Shown here in pieces: positions 27,168-36,316 of a DNA stretch of 64,000 nt; the stretch's first letter is position 1, and each line of letters opens with the position of its first letter. The notes under the pieces were generated by a model, which saw nothing but the letters and a program-made list of their open reading frames with translations, searched no databases and was not told the DNA's origin. Origin of the DNA: Gammaproteobacteria bacterium. GTDB lineage: Bacteria; Pseudomonadota; Gammaproteobacteria; Francisellales; CACEW01. The stretch is from NCBI GenBank assembly GCA_030652335.1, contig JAUSAW010000015.1, positions 1 to 64,000 of the forward strand, given 5' to 3'. A program made the translations under genes and the position numbers.

Positions 27168-28904
27168 TTAATTGAGGTCTGATTGATGTAGTTTGGCATA
27201 AATCCCTTGGCTTTTTAACAGGCTTTCATGCGTGCCTGTCTCCATTATTCTGCCCTGTTCCATCACGACTATTAAGTCGGCTTTTTCGATAGTGCTTAAG
27301 CGATGCGCGACGATCAGCGTGGTACGGCCTTGCTTTAAGGTTTCCAAGGCTAATTGAATGGCGCGTTCGGATTCATTGTCTAAGGCTGAGGTGGCTTCAT
27401 CTAAAATTAAAATCGGTGCATCTTTTAAGATGGCTCTAGCGATGGCGATTCTTTGACGCTGACCACCCGATAAATTGAGTCCATTTTCACCGACCTGGGT
27501 TTGTAGCCCTTCGGATAATTCTGATATAAAGTCCCAGGCATGAGCGGCTTTAGCAGCGGCTATTACCTCAGCTTCGGTTGCATTATGGCGACCACCGAAA
27601 GCGATATTATTAAATACGCTGGTATCAAATAGCGTGACATGCTGAGAGACGATGGCGATATGTGAGCGCAGATTAGATAATTCTAAATCTTGAATATCAG
27701 CCCCATCCAATAAAATCTGGCCCTCGGTAGGCTGATAAAAACGCCCTATTAAGCTCACCAAGGTGCTTTTGCCCGAACCACTACGCCCGACAAATGCGAC
27801 CGTTTTATTCGCCGGAATATACAGGTTAATGGAATTTATCGCCATTTCGCCCTCGGCCCGGTATTTAAAGCTAACCGCTTTAAGCTCAATTTCGCCTTTA
27901 ACCTGACCTAAAGTTTTAGTGCCTAGGTTCACTTCATTAGGCTGATCTAATAGTTCAAAGATGCTTTCCGCCGCCGCTATGCCGCGCTGGATATTATTAT
28001 TAACCTGACTTAAATCCCGCACCGGCTTTAAGGCTGAACCCATAGCCCCGAAAAAGGCGACAAAACTACCGGCTGAAATGGCATGGTTTGTGCTGCGCCC
28101 TACCGATAAGTAGATGACCAAACCCAGCATCAAAGAACATAAAAATTGAATCACCGGCGAATTAAGGGCATTGGTTAGATTCATCTTCATTTCTTGAGTG
28201 AAATTATAATGAATAGCCTTAAAAAACTGCTTATTTTGCTGCTCTTCGGCCCCAAAAATTTTCACTTCGCGATACCCTACGACGCCCTCTTCGGCGAAAT
28301 GCACCACATCACCCATGCCTGCTTGAATACGACGCGATAGCTTTCTAAAGCGGGCGCTCACATATTTTACAAATAAGGCGACTATCGGCAAGATTAAAAA
28401 GGTAATAAGCGTTAGTTTCCAGCTAATGACAAACATAACGATAATTAAACCGATGAGTGTAAAACCTTGGCGAACGATGGTGGTTAAGGTGTCGCCAGTA
28501 GCCTGAGTGACTTGATCGACGTTATAAGTAATCTTGGCTAGAATCTTACCCGAAGCAGATAAATCGAAATAACTGGCGGGTAACTTCATTAATTTTTGAA
28601 AAATCTGCTGACGAAAAATCAATACGATTTTACGGCTAACATAGCCCATACCATAAGTGGAACAGACCCCAGCGACGCCTCGCAATAGGAATAAACCTAT
28701 TACTATTAAGGGCAGCATGGCTAAAAAATGATGGTTACCGGCGACAAAGCCATCGTTGATGATAGGCTTGATTAAATAGGTAATATAGGAATCCACCGAG
28801 GCATAGATGGTATTTCCGATAAAAGCGACTACTAGCGCCAACCACATGGGCTTAATATAGCCAAGCAGGCGTTTCCAGGTGTCGATGCCTTTTGCAGTTT
28901 CCAT
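27168..28904 (-). CDS. msbA: Lipid A export ABC transporter MsbA
   Basis: MsbA flips lipid A-core across the inner membrane. It has 578 aa with six transmembrane helices in the first 310 residues. ATPase motifs are Walker A GRSGSGKSTL, a Q-loop in IAIVSQHVTLFD, signature LSGGQRQRIAIARAI, Walker B APILILDEATSALD and IVAHRLST. MsbA-specific segments include PVRDLSQVNNNIQRGIAAAE and MGYVSRKIVL. It precedes coaX on the same strand. The ribosome site is weak (GGTTAATT before ATG). An lpxK partner is not in the window. Confidence 0.92.
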   Translation of the reverse strand: METAKGIDTWKRLLGYIKPMWLALVVAFIGNTIYASVDSYITYLIKPIINDGFVAGNHHFLAMLPLIVIGLFLLRGVAGVCSTYGMGYVSRKIVLIFRQQIFQKLMKLPASYFDLSASGKILAKITYNVDQVTQATGDTLTTIVRQGFTLIGLIIVMFVISWKLTLITFLILPIVALFVKYVSARFRKLSRRIQAGMGDVVHFAEEGVVGYREVKIFGAEEQQNKQFFKAIHYNFTQEMKMNLTNALNSPVIQFLCSLMLGLVIYLSVGRSTNHAISAGSFVAFFGAMGSALKPVRDLSQVNNNIQRGIAAAESIFELLDQPNEVNLGTKTLGQVKGEIELKAVSFKYRAEGEMAINSINLYIPANKTVAFVGRSGSGKSTLVSLIGRFYQPTEGQILLDGADIQDLELSNLRSHIAIVSQHVTLFDTSVFNNIAFGGRHNATEAEVIAAAKAAHAWDFISELSEGLQTQVGENGLNLSGGQRQRIAIARAILKDAPILILDEATSALDNESERAIQLALETLKQGRTTLIVAHRLSTIEKADLIVVMEQGRIMETGTHESLLKSQGIYAKLHQSDLN

Positions 28905-28962
28905 AATTAACCCGATTGATTAAAATGCATGTTATTCTATCACATTCCAGCACGAAATTCAG

Positions 28963-28968
28963 TAAAAT
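28963..28968 (+). promoter_or_regulatory. Candidate -10 shared by the small-ORF family (copy 1)
   Basis: TAAAAT in the context CAGTAAAATTAAGCA. The same -10 context (GTAWAATWAG) precedes the ORFs at 29267 and 30031. Confidence 0.4.
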
Positions 28969-28995
28969 TAAGCACCAAACGAATGGACCACAACA

Positions 28996-29202
28996 ATGCC
29001 AGAGACTAAATCACATAAGACTAGAGATAATCTTGCTGAAATTAAACATAATGATGGCAATCTAAGCTGTCCATTATTCATTTCAATCCAGCTAGCAGCA
29101 AGGCTCTTTATCCGTACGCAGCTACTCTTTGCGCCAGTAGAAACCAATGAAATCTATTTTGTGAGTTCGGCTGGAGAGCTTCATGAAAGCATTGAGCCTT
29201 AA
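28996..29202 (+). CDS. Small protein, paralogue of the 30031 gene, 68 aa
   Basis: There is no known family, but it is clearly related to the ORF at 30031. Both start MPE and share an L-S/T-C position, a hydrophobic middle, and a C-terminal motif here read as NEIYFVSSAGELHES (DGIFYTDTAGKIHEY in the other). The ATG follows only a weak purine stretch (GGACCACAACA). It is the shortest of three related genes between msbA and tsaB and may be a shrunken copy. Function unknown; no membrane helix beyond the hydrophobic LFISIQLAARLFI. Confidence 0.5.
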   Translation: MPETKSHKTRDNLAEIKHNDGNLSCPLFISIQLAARLFIRTQLLFAPVETNEIYFVSSAGELHESIEP

Positions 29203-29230
29203 GCCTATATCTTTCCGCTATGCACTGCTG

Positions 29231-29236
29231 TAAAAT
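29231..29236 (+). promoter_or_regulatory. Candidate -10 shared by the small-ORF family (copy 2)
   Basis: TAAAAT in CTGTAAAATTAGTCAAT, 30 bp before the ATG at 29267. The region to the start codon (CAAA, then AAGGAAATTACT) is similar to that upstream of 30031. Confidence 0.45.
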
Positions 29237-29266
29237 TAGTCAATCCCAAACTATAAGGAAATTACT

Positions 29267-29815
29267 ATGAATGGACAGCCCAATCAAAATGAACAAGCAC
29301 AGCCAAACGGGCAAGCTTTCATTCCAGTATTTTTTAATCTAGTAAACATACCTGCAGTTGTGCCTGATATTTCTGGCGCATTAGCAAATATAGTAGCAGA
29401 TATGGCATTACCAGCAATGCGATATGTAGACTTGCAGAAACCTATTGTATTTGATGAAGAAGCAGTTGATGCTCGTCTGGAACAGTATAAAGAGGAATCA
29501 GACGAACACCTTAAATTCTTGATTACACCTATTGATCTAAGTGCAATGCAGACTAAAATCAACTCTGACATAAAAGCTTTTTACGCTGATCATTTGCCAA
29601 AAGATGATATCTTTAAACCAAAGTTTTTCGATGAAATTTTAAAAAAACTCGATGAATGTACATACTCTAAATATTCGTCTGCGGGCCCATTTTCTGCTGC
29701 AGCCGGCGCGGGTGCTATCTTCAAAAAAGGAGAATACACTGGTATCTATTATGCTGATGAAAATGGCAAGCTTCATAATAGCCCAGAACCATGTAGCGCT
29801 GCAAAACCAGATTAA
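29267..29815 (+). CDS. Small-family protein with GIYY-GKLH C-terminus, 182 aa
   Basis: No known family. The N-terminal 30 residues are polar (Gln/Asn/Pro-rich). A hydrophobic stretch follows (FIPVFFNLVNIPAVVPDISG). Residues 60-140 are charged and helical (ARLEQYKEESDEHLKFL). The end has an Ala-rich turn (SAAAGAGAIF) and the family motif GIYYADENGKLHN. A good ribosome site (AAGGAAATTACT) precedes the ATG. The stop overlaps the stop of an antisense tsaB fragment, the same geometry as the 30031 gene with intact tsaB. Only the C-terminal motif links it to its two neighbours. Confidence 0.6.
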   Translation: MNGQPNQNEQAQPNGQAFIPVFFNLVNIPAVVPDISGALANIVADMALPAMRYVDLQKPIVFDEEAVDARLEQYKEESDEHLKFLITPIDLSAMQTKINSDIKAFYADHLPKDDIFKPKFFDEILKKLDECTYSKYSSAGPFSAAAGAGAIFKKGEYTGIYYADENGKLHNSPEPCSAAKPD

Positions 29816-29958
29816 GTCGCTAGCTTTTTCCTCCGCTTGACTTCACCCAGATAACTAGGCAAGGCCTGTTCTAGTTTAAGCCATTCAGCTTTAGCATAAT
29901 AATACTCAGCCAGGGGCAACATACCTCTGGCATTGGGTAAAACCAAAGGCTCAGGCAA
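29812..29958 (-). pseudogene. tsaB: Duplicated 3' fragment of tsaB
   Basis: The minus-strand reading of 48 codons plus stop matches the last 48 residues of the TsaB encoded at 30342-30944, about 35 of 48 identical (LPNARGMLPLAEY against LPNARDMLPLAEY, ending KKLAT). Matching stops abruptly upstream, so it is a remnant made by duplication, not a gene. Drift between the copies shows the event is not recent. Confidence 0.88.
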
Positions 29959-29992
29959 GGCATCGATCCGAGGGCCCCTGCAAAAATCGCTG

Positions 29993-29998
29993 TATAAT
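29993..29998 (+). promoter_or_regulatory. Candidate -10 shared by the small-ORF family (copy 3)
   Basis: TATAAT in CTGTATAATAAGCAAAT, 33 bp before the ATG at 30031. It is the best consensus of the three copies. Confidence 0.5.
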
Positions 29999-30030
29999 AA
30001 GCAAATTTCAAAAAACTTAAGGAGAAATAC

Positions 30031-30345
30031 ATGCCAGAAAAAGATCTTATGAAAAGCGCAGCAGGGCTTACGTGTGGCTTTACTGTTCAAACAATCGTAC
30101 GTAATACAACCTTTGACAATATTACTTTAGCGCCGGAGCCACTAGATGGCATCTTTTATACTGATACAGCCGGTAAGATCCATGAGTATACAGCGACCCA
30201 GGCTTGGATCAGATCCCAGACCAGAGAGCCAGAAACTACTGCAGCTGCTGCGGCTACCACATCTGCACTACCTTTATTTACAGCATCTGCTTCTGGTGCC
30301 GGTAAAGTTAAACTTGATAACAATAGCCTCCCAGAGGTTGGCTAA
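30031..30345 (+). CDS. Small-family protein with GIFY-GKIH motif, 104 aa
   Basis: No known family. MPEKDLMKSAAGLTC is followed by a short beta-like region (GFTVQTIVRNTTFDNITL) and the shared motif DGIFYTDTAGKIHEY, then an Ala/Thr/Ser-rich tail (TTAAAAATTSALPLFTASAS). AAGGAG precedes the ATG at good spacing. It lies between the tsaB remnant and intact tsaB, and its stop overlaps the tsaB stop by four bases. It is most like the 68-residue ORF at 28996. Function unknown. Confidence 0.6.
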   Translation: MPEKDLMKSAAGLTCGFTVQTIVRNTTFDNITLAPEPLDGIFYTDTAGKIHEYTATQAWIRSQTREPETTAAAAATTSALPLFTASASGAGKVKLDNNSLPEVG

Positions 30346-30944
30346 GTAGCCAACTTTTTCCACTGTTTGGCTTCATCCAGATAAATGGGTAGAGCCTGCT
30401 CAGGTTTAAGCAACTCGCCTTTAACATAACAATACTCAGCCAGGGGCAGCATGTCTCTGGCATTGGGTAAAACCACAAGCTCTGGCAAAACTTCATTTTG
30501 AACATTAGGTCTAATGCTATCGGCTTCGACTGACAACATTAAGCCATTACTAAGCTCATACTGACCAAAATAATACTGCTTCATTCTCGCATCGAGAATT
30601 ATTTCGATCTGGCTCAAGCCTAATTCGCGATAGGCCGTTTGCGCCATTATCTGTAAACTCGATAATCGAATCACCGGTTTCTGAGCAGCAAAGGCTAAAC
30701 CTTGCACCACTGAGGCGGCTATCCTCACGCCGACAAAACTGCCTGGCCCTGCACCAAAAGCGATGGCGTCTAAATCAGCAAAGCCTATATTGGCTTGCTT
30801 CATTAAATCTTGGATAATGGGCAGCAATAATTCATTATGACTTCTTGGCTCAATCACATGCTTGGAATACACCTCGCCCTTTACCTGCAAAGCCACCGTA
30901 CAAGCATCTGAGGAGGCTTCAAAGGCTAGGATGCAGGGCTTCAT
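30342..30944 (-). CDS. tsaB: tRNA threonylcarbamoyladenosine biosynthesis protein TsaB
   Basis: TsaB is the non-catalytic dimer partner of TsaD in making t6A37 on ANN-reading tRNAs. The 200 residues start with LAFEASSDACTVAL and include RSHNELLLPIIQDLM, IAFGAGPGSFVGVRIAASVVQGLAFA and SLQIMAQTAY, all typical. It is a little shorter than E. coli TsaB (231). Its ATG overlaps the TGA of the MetI/Q fusion gene (TGATG), making it last in that operon. Its 3' end has been duplicated upstream of the neighbouring small ORF. Confidence 0.94.
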   Translation of the reverse strand: MKPCILAFEASSDACTVALQVKGEVYSKHVIEPRSHNELLLPIIQDLMKQANIGFADLDAIAFGAGPGSFVGVRIAASVVQGLAFAAQKPVIRLSSLQIMAQTAYRELGLSQIEIILDARMKQYYFGQYELSNGLMLSVEADSIRPNVQNEVLPELVVLPNARDMLPLAEYCYVKGELLKPEQALPIYLDEAKQWKKLAT

Positions 30945-32395
30945 CAGCTGTTAGTCCAAGCAGGTATTGCCGCACCATTCGGATAAGCCTGTTCGGTAGC
31001 TTGTACGACTTGAGGGGAATGCATAGCCAGAATTAGCTTCTGGAACAGGGGATTGGCTTTATCTGCGGTTCTTACCACAATAATATTCCCATACGGAGCA
31101 TCCGGGCCCTCTTTAAATAAGGCCTGGGTTAAACTTAAGCCTGCTGGCGCCACATAATCGTTGGTAATGGCTGCTAGATCGACATCGGGTAAGGCGCGAG
31201 GAATACTAGCCACATCTAAGGCTTTAAATTGCAGGTTTCGAGGATTGCTGGTGACATTTTCTGGCGTACCTAATAGGCCTACCTTTGGATCAACCTTAAT
31301 AAGGCCTGCGCTTTGTAATAATAAGAGCGCCCGTCCTTCATTGCTTGGATCATTAGGAATCGCCACTATCGCCCCAAATGGCAAGGCGCTTAAGCTCGTA
31401 TATTTTTTCGAGAACAAACCCATCGGGTAGACGAAGGTTTTACCTATCCAGCTAATCTGATAGCCACGCTCGGCAATTTGCGCGTTTAAATACGGAATGG
31501 TCTGGAAAATATTGGCATCGATAGAGCCTGAATTTAAGGCGGTATTCGGCAATATATAATCGTCAAAAGTTACTAGTTGCAGATTAAGATTATAGTCTTT
31601 AGCCGCTACTTGTTTCGCGACCTGCATAATCTGTTCTTGGGTACCGGACATAATGCCAACCCTTAAGGTATCTTGCTTAGGGGTCGCCATAAAACTCATA
31701 ACGATGCTGGCAAAACAGGCTAACCATAAAAGCCCGCTAAGCCAAGCGAAGCCTTTTAAGCTGCGATACTTAGCCGAGTAATCGCCTAACATCTGCACCA
31801 GTTGCACCAATACTACTAAGATTACCACGGTCTCAAGCATGACCATGATATCAAATCGCTGATAACCATAACGGATAGCAAGATCACCTAAACCACCACC
31901 ACCGACAGCTCCTGCCATAGCCGAATAGCTTATTAGGCTAATAATAGTTAAGGTGGCTCCTGAAATTAAACCTGGCAAGGCCTCTGGAATTAATACCTTA
32001 CAGATAATTTGCCAAGGAGTTGCACCCATGGATTGAGCCGCTTCGATAAGCCCTGGGTCCACTTCACAAATAGCGGTCTCTGCTACTCGAGCAAAAAACG
32101 GAATCGCCGCCAGAGTTAAAGGCACGATGGCCGCATTCGTTCCAATTGAGGAGCCAACTAAAATACGGGTCAATGGGATGATGCTAATCATTAAAATAAT
32201 ATAAGGCACCGAGCGAGTAATATTGACGATAGCGCCTAAGCCTTTATTAAAAGTAGGATGCGCCAGCATTTGCCCCGGGCGGGTAACATATAAAATAACC
32301 CCTACGCTTAAGCCTAAATTAATGCTTAAAAAACTGGAGATAAACACCATGTAGATCGTTTGCCATAATGCTAGATACAGGTCGTTAGTTAACAT
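30944..32395 (-). CDS. Methionine ABC transporter permease fused to substrate-binding protein (MetI-MetQ)
   Basis: This is a single 483-aa polypeptide. Residues 1-215 are a MetI permease, with five or so membrane helices and the EAA loop IEAAQSMGATPWQIICKVLIPEALPG-type signature. After another helix (GFAWLSGLLWLACFASIVM), residues 240-483 are a MetQ/NlpA-type binding domain (LRVGIMSGTQEQIMQVAKQ, VTFDDYILPNTALNSGSID, and a DLAAITNDYVAPAGL region). The second helix replaces the usual lipoprotein anchor, tethering the binding domain on the periplasmic face. It overlaps metN by 11 bases and tsaB by one. With metN it should import methionine. No frameshift or stop lies at the junction. Confidence 0.9.
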   Translation of the reverse strand: MLTNDLYLALWQTIYMVFISSFLSINLGLSVGVILYVTRPGQMLAHPTFNKGLGAIVNITRSVPYIILMISIIPLTRILVGSSIGTNAAIVPLTLAAIPFFARVAETAICEVDPGLIEAAQSMGATPWQIICKVLIPEALPGLISGATLTIISLISYSAMAGAVGGGGLGDLAIRYGYQRFDIMVMLETVVILVVLVQLVQMLGDYSAKYRSLKGFAWLSGLLWLACFASIVMSFMATPKQDTLRVGIMSGTQEQIMQVAKQVAAKDYNLNLQLVTFDDYILPNTALNSGSIDANIFQTIPYLNAQIAERGYQISWIGKTFVYPMGLFSKKYTSLSALPFGAIVAIPNDPSNEGRALLLLQSAGLIKVDPKVGLLGTPENVTSNPRNLQFKALDVASIPRALPDVDLAAITNDYVAPAGLSLTQALFKEGPDAPYGNIIVVRTADKANPLFQKLILAMHSPQVVQATEQAYPNGAAIPAWTNS

Positions 32396-33419
32396 AACCC
32401 AGCACCTCCACTTCTACATTTTGGGAGCGAATAAATTCGATGCTATGTTCGATGGCACCTGGGTTACCCAGCAATTCGCAGATAGTAATGCCCACCGTTG
32501 AATTATGAATCATTTCTAAGTTAGCCTGCAAGATATTGGTCGTCACATTAAACTTGGTAAGCAAACTTACCATAATTGGCTGCTCGGCATTTGCGCCTAA
32601 GAAGGTAAGCTTGACGATAGGTCTTGATCCTGCCGTAGCTTCAAGCTGTAGCCGTCGGCTTAGGTTATCGGGCAATTTAATATGCAGAGCCGATTGAGTA
32701 AAGTTTTTCGCCACCAGGGATTTGGGACGGGCAAATAATTCTAATACAGGCGCTTCTTCGATAAGCTCACCCTTATCCAATATACCTGCTCGATCACAGA
32801 TGCTTTTAATCACATCCATTTCATGGGTAATTAGTAAGATGGTCAGGTTTAGTTCTCGATTAATTTGTTTTAACAGGCTTAAAATCGATTGAGTGGTTTC
32901 AGGATCTAACGATGAGGTGGCCTCATCGCTTAATAATACTTTGGGAGAAGTCGCTAACGCCCTGGCAATCGCTACCCTTTGTTTTTGCCCACCGCTTAAC
33001 TGCGCAGGATAATGATTTTTATGCGCGCTTAAACCGGTTAGCTCTAATAAGGCATTTACTCTCTTAGCGATATAAGGTTTGGTTATGCCGATTAGCTCTA
33101 AAGGCAAAGCGATGTTGTCATAAATAGTGCGTGAATTGAGGAGATTAAAGTGCTGGAATATCATCCCGATGGAATGGCGTTTTTCACGTAAGGCCTCAGC
33201 ATTAAGCTCGAGTAGATTAGCCCCATCTACAATAACTTCGCCAGTATCGGGGCGCTCTAATAGATTGACACATCGCACCAATGAACTTTTACCTGCGCCA
33301 GAGCGCCCAATAATGCCATAGATCTCGCCCTTCGCTACCTTAAGACTGATATTTTTCAAGGCATGATAGTCGCCCTGTTTGCTGCAATAGGTTTTATTAA
33401 GCCCTTTAAGCTCGATCAT
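32385..33419 (-). CDS. metN: Methionine import ATP-binding protein MetN
   Basis: MetN is the ATPase of the D/L-methionine importer. Its 344 aa include Walker A GRSGAGKSSL, a Q-loop in IGMIFQHFNLLNS, signature LSGGQKQRVAIARAL, Walker B VLLSDEATSSLD and ILLITHEMDV. The C-terminal NIL (ACT-like) methionine-sensing domain runs from about residue 265 (VKLTFLGANAEQPIMVSLL, GITICELLGNPGAI). It starts four bases after the upstream MFS gene's stop and overlaps the downstream fusion gene, so it is part of the MFS-metN-metI/Q-tsaB operon. Confidence 0.94.
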   Translation of the reverse strand: MIELKGLNKTYCSKQGDYHALKNISLKVAKGEIYGIIGRSGAGKSSLVRCVNLLERPDTGEVIVDGANLLELNAEALREKRHSIGMIFQHFNLLNSRTIYDNIALPLELIGITKPYIAKRVNALLELTGLSAHKNHYPAQLSGGQKQRVAIARALATSPKVLLSDEATSSLDPETTQSILSLLKQINRELNLTILLITHEMDVIKSICDRAGILDKGELIEEAPVLELFARPKSLVAKNFTQSALHIKLPDNLSRRLQLEATAGSRPIVKLTFLGANAEQPIMVSLLTKFNVTTNILQANLEMIHNSTVGITICELLGNPGAIEHSIEFIRSQNVEVEVLGYVN

Positions 33420-33423
33420 AACT

Positions 33424-34725
33424 TTATGCCTCTAATTCAGCGATGGCGTTTACATGGCGTTTTGAATCTCTAATAAAAAATAGCAATATCGCGGCGATAA
33501 GCAAATAAGCAGGCAATAAGCTTAAGGCTACCTGATAATCATGGCGGGAAAAATAGTGCACTCCGCCTACAATTTTTCCGTCCCAGCCTAGATCTAAAAC
33601 CTTACCGACCAATGGCTCAGAGAAAGATCCAAATATACCATCACCGGAGTTAATTAAGGCAATGACGGTAGCGGCTAAAAATAGGGGGTTGCTTTCTTTA
33701 CCAAGGGCAAAGCTTAACATAAAGGCGCTAACCCCAAAGCCAAAGAGAAATAGCATTATGCCTACGATAGGAAGCGATAGCCCAGGGCAGTAGATAACGA
33801 AACATAAGGCAGTTAAAGCTAACGTATTGCCGACTAACATAATCTGCATTCTCTTGCCTAAGCGGTCTGAAATCAGTCCCAATACTGGCCCACCCACCGC
33901 CAAACCGATAAAGCTTAACGATACTAAACTAGCAGCATGAGTCTGTGAGAGGCTATAGGTTTCCTGCATAAAAGGATTGCCCCACAAACCACCGAATACG
34001 GCCACAGGCGTAAAAGATAGCCCGCTATAAAAGGTCAGCAATAAGTTTTGTCTGCTTTTTAAAACCTGCCAAACTGCTTTTAAGGTTATGCCGTGTTTTA
34101 CTTGGTTAGGGTTCACGATACCGGTAAACGTTTCATCGCGAACGGTAATAAAAAATAATATCGATAAAATAATACCGGCAATGCCACAGCCCATTAAACA
34201 GGCTCGCCAACCATAACCTTGCACTACATAGGACAATGGCGCCTCACCAAATACGGCCCCTAACATCGCTGCTGTGGCTAATAATCCGCTAATAAAGGCA
34301 AAGTGGTTTGGCTTAAACCAAACGGCGGTAGTTTTAAGATAACAGACAGTCGCAAAGGCCGCACCAAAACCCATCATAGCCCTAAATACTCCAGCGGAAA
34401 TAAGCGACTGAGTGTCAGCAAATAAACAGGCCCCGAGGGCACTGACTAAAATAGCCAAGCTGCTTAGTAGGCGCACACTATATTTATCGAGCAACACCCC
34501 GACAAATAATTGGGTAATGAAATAAGCATAGAAAAAGGTGGCGGCTAAATTGCCTAATCCCACTCCGGTAATGTTAAATTGCTGCATCAGTTGATGCGTC
34601 ATAATGCTGGGAGAGACTTGCAAGACGTATTTATAAAACAGAAAAGCCGAACATAGCATGACGATAACGACCGGGTAAAGGAAGTGTTCGGTAAAATGTT
34701 TTTTAGCTGCAGCCTGCCCTGTCAT
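33424..34725 (-). CDS. MFS transporter, first gene of the metN operon
   Basis: This is a 12-helix major facilitator of 433 aa. The first helices carry FYKYVLQVSPSIMTHQL and LGNLAATFFYAYFITQLFVGVLLDKY, with a loop 2-3 motif DKYSVRLL and a loop 8-9 motif ISDRLGKRMQ. The substrate is not predictable. Its position four bases ahead of metN suggests a role tied to amino acid supply, but that is inference. A perfect inverted repeat overlaps its promoter region at 34743-34770. Confidence 0.85.
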   Translation of the reverse strand: MTGQAAAKKHFTEHFLYPVVIVMLCSAFLFYKYVLQVSPSIMTHQLMQQFNITGVGLGNLAATFFYAYFITQLFVGVLLDKYSVRLLSSLAILVSALGACLFADTQSLISAGVFRAMMGFGAAFATVCYLKTTAVWFKPNHFAFISGLLATAAMLGAVFGEAPLSYVVQGYGWRACLMGCGIAGIILSILFFITVRDETFTGIVNPNQVKHGITLKAVWQVLKSRQNLLLTFYSGLSFTPVAVFGGLWGNPFMQETYSLSQTHAASLVSLSFIGLAVGGPVLGLISDRLGKRMQIMLVGNTLALTALCFVIYCPGLSLPIVGIMLFLFGFGVSAFMLSFALGKESNPLFLAATVIALINSGDGIFGSFSEPLVGKVLDLGWDGKIVGGVHYFSRHDYQVALSLLPAYLLIAAILLFFIRDSKRHVNAIAELEA

Positions 34726-34742
34726 TGCTTAAGTCCCTTCAT

Positions 34743-34770
34743 TATTATACAAAACTTTAATTGTATAATA
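34743..34770. promoter_or_regulatory. Perfect inverted repeat, candidate operator/promoter of the metN operon
   Basis: Ten-base arms TATTATACAA and TTGTATAATA are separated by 8 bp, 18 bp before the MFS start codon. On the minus strand the proximal arm reads TATAAT, a consensus -10. A dimeric repressor bound here would block the promoter. It does not resemble the E. coli MetJ box (AGACGTCT). Confidence 0.5.
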
Positions 34771-34821
34771 TTTGACGCAAACTTAGCAATTTATAAGTGC
34801 AGGCTAGAGCTACTTAAAAAA

Positions 34822-35349
34822 TTAATGCGGCGCAGGGGCTTCTTCTGCTATTTTAGCCACACCACGTAATGCAGATTTTCTATCGCCGGCACTGGTGCCT
34901 GCCTCTACTCCGCTAATCAATTTTGCAATGGGTGTGCAGTCATAATTAACACAAAGTGCTGAAGGGACAATGGGTGTTTCTGAAGCGCCGACAAATTGTA
35001 TGCCGCCATAGAAAGTTTCATTCAACAGGCCTACAGATCTAAAAACTGTATAGCCAGAGCCTGTAATGTTATGCGGCCCTGATGGGGTAATATTAAACAA
35101 TAATGGAATATTACTTTGGCCACATTCCCACGCTATAGTGGCTGCTGCTGGAACAGAATAGCTACAATTCCAATCGTTAGTCGAGAATAGGAATGAATCA
35201 CCTGTAGTACAGCTATCCTTAAATGTAGCTGGATCAGGGCAAAGAGATGCGGCTTTCGCAGGTTTGGCGCTCATAGCTAAAGCTGCCACTGCAGCAGTTA
35301 ATAAAGTGGTCGCTACACTATAAGATTTGACATTTGATTGTTTAGACAT
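34822..35349 (-). CDS. Secreted or periplasmic orphan protein, 175 aa
   Basis: No family is recognised. The N-terminus is a clear Sec signal peptide (a KSYS basic part, then VATTLLTAAVAALAMSA, cleavage near AKAAS). The mature part has six cysteines (SLCPDP, KDSCTTG, DWNCSYS, AWECGQS, ALCVNYDCT), enough for three disulfides. It is probably beta-rich (GSGYTVFRSVGLLNETFYGGIQFVG). AAGGAGAAGCTATT precedes the ATG. It lies alone between the MFS operon and tmk. An exported, disulfide-bonded surface or secreted protein is the best reading. Confidence 0.65.
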   Translation of the reverse strand: MSKQSNVKSYSVATTLLTAAVAALAMSAKPAKAASLCPDPATFKDSCTTGDSFLFSTNDWNCSYSVPAAATIAWECGQSNIPLLFNITPSGPHNITGSGYTVFRSVGLLNETFYGGIQFVGASETPIVPSALCVNYDCTPIAKLISGVEAGTSAGDRKSALRGVAKIAEEAPAPH

Positions 35350-35406
35350 AATAGCTTCTCCTTGTTAGAATCCATACCATCATACAAGAGAAACCTTAAG
35401 GTTTTA

Positions 35407-36314
<908 letters not shown>

Positions 36315-36316
36315 CT

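Noticed and set aside
33419..33424. SAM riboswitch ahead of metN
   Set aside because: Only four bases separate metN from the MFS stop, and no aptamer-like fold was seen upstream of the MFS gene within the 97-bp gap.
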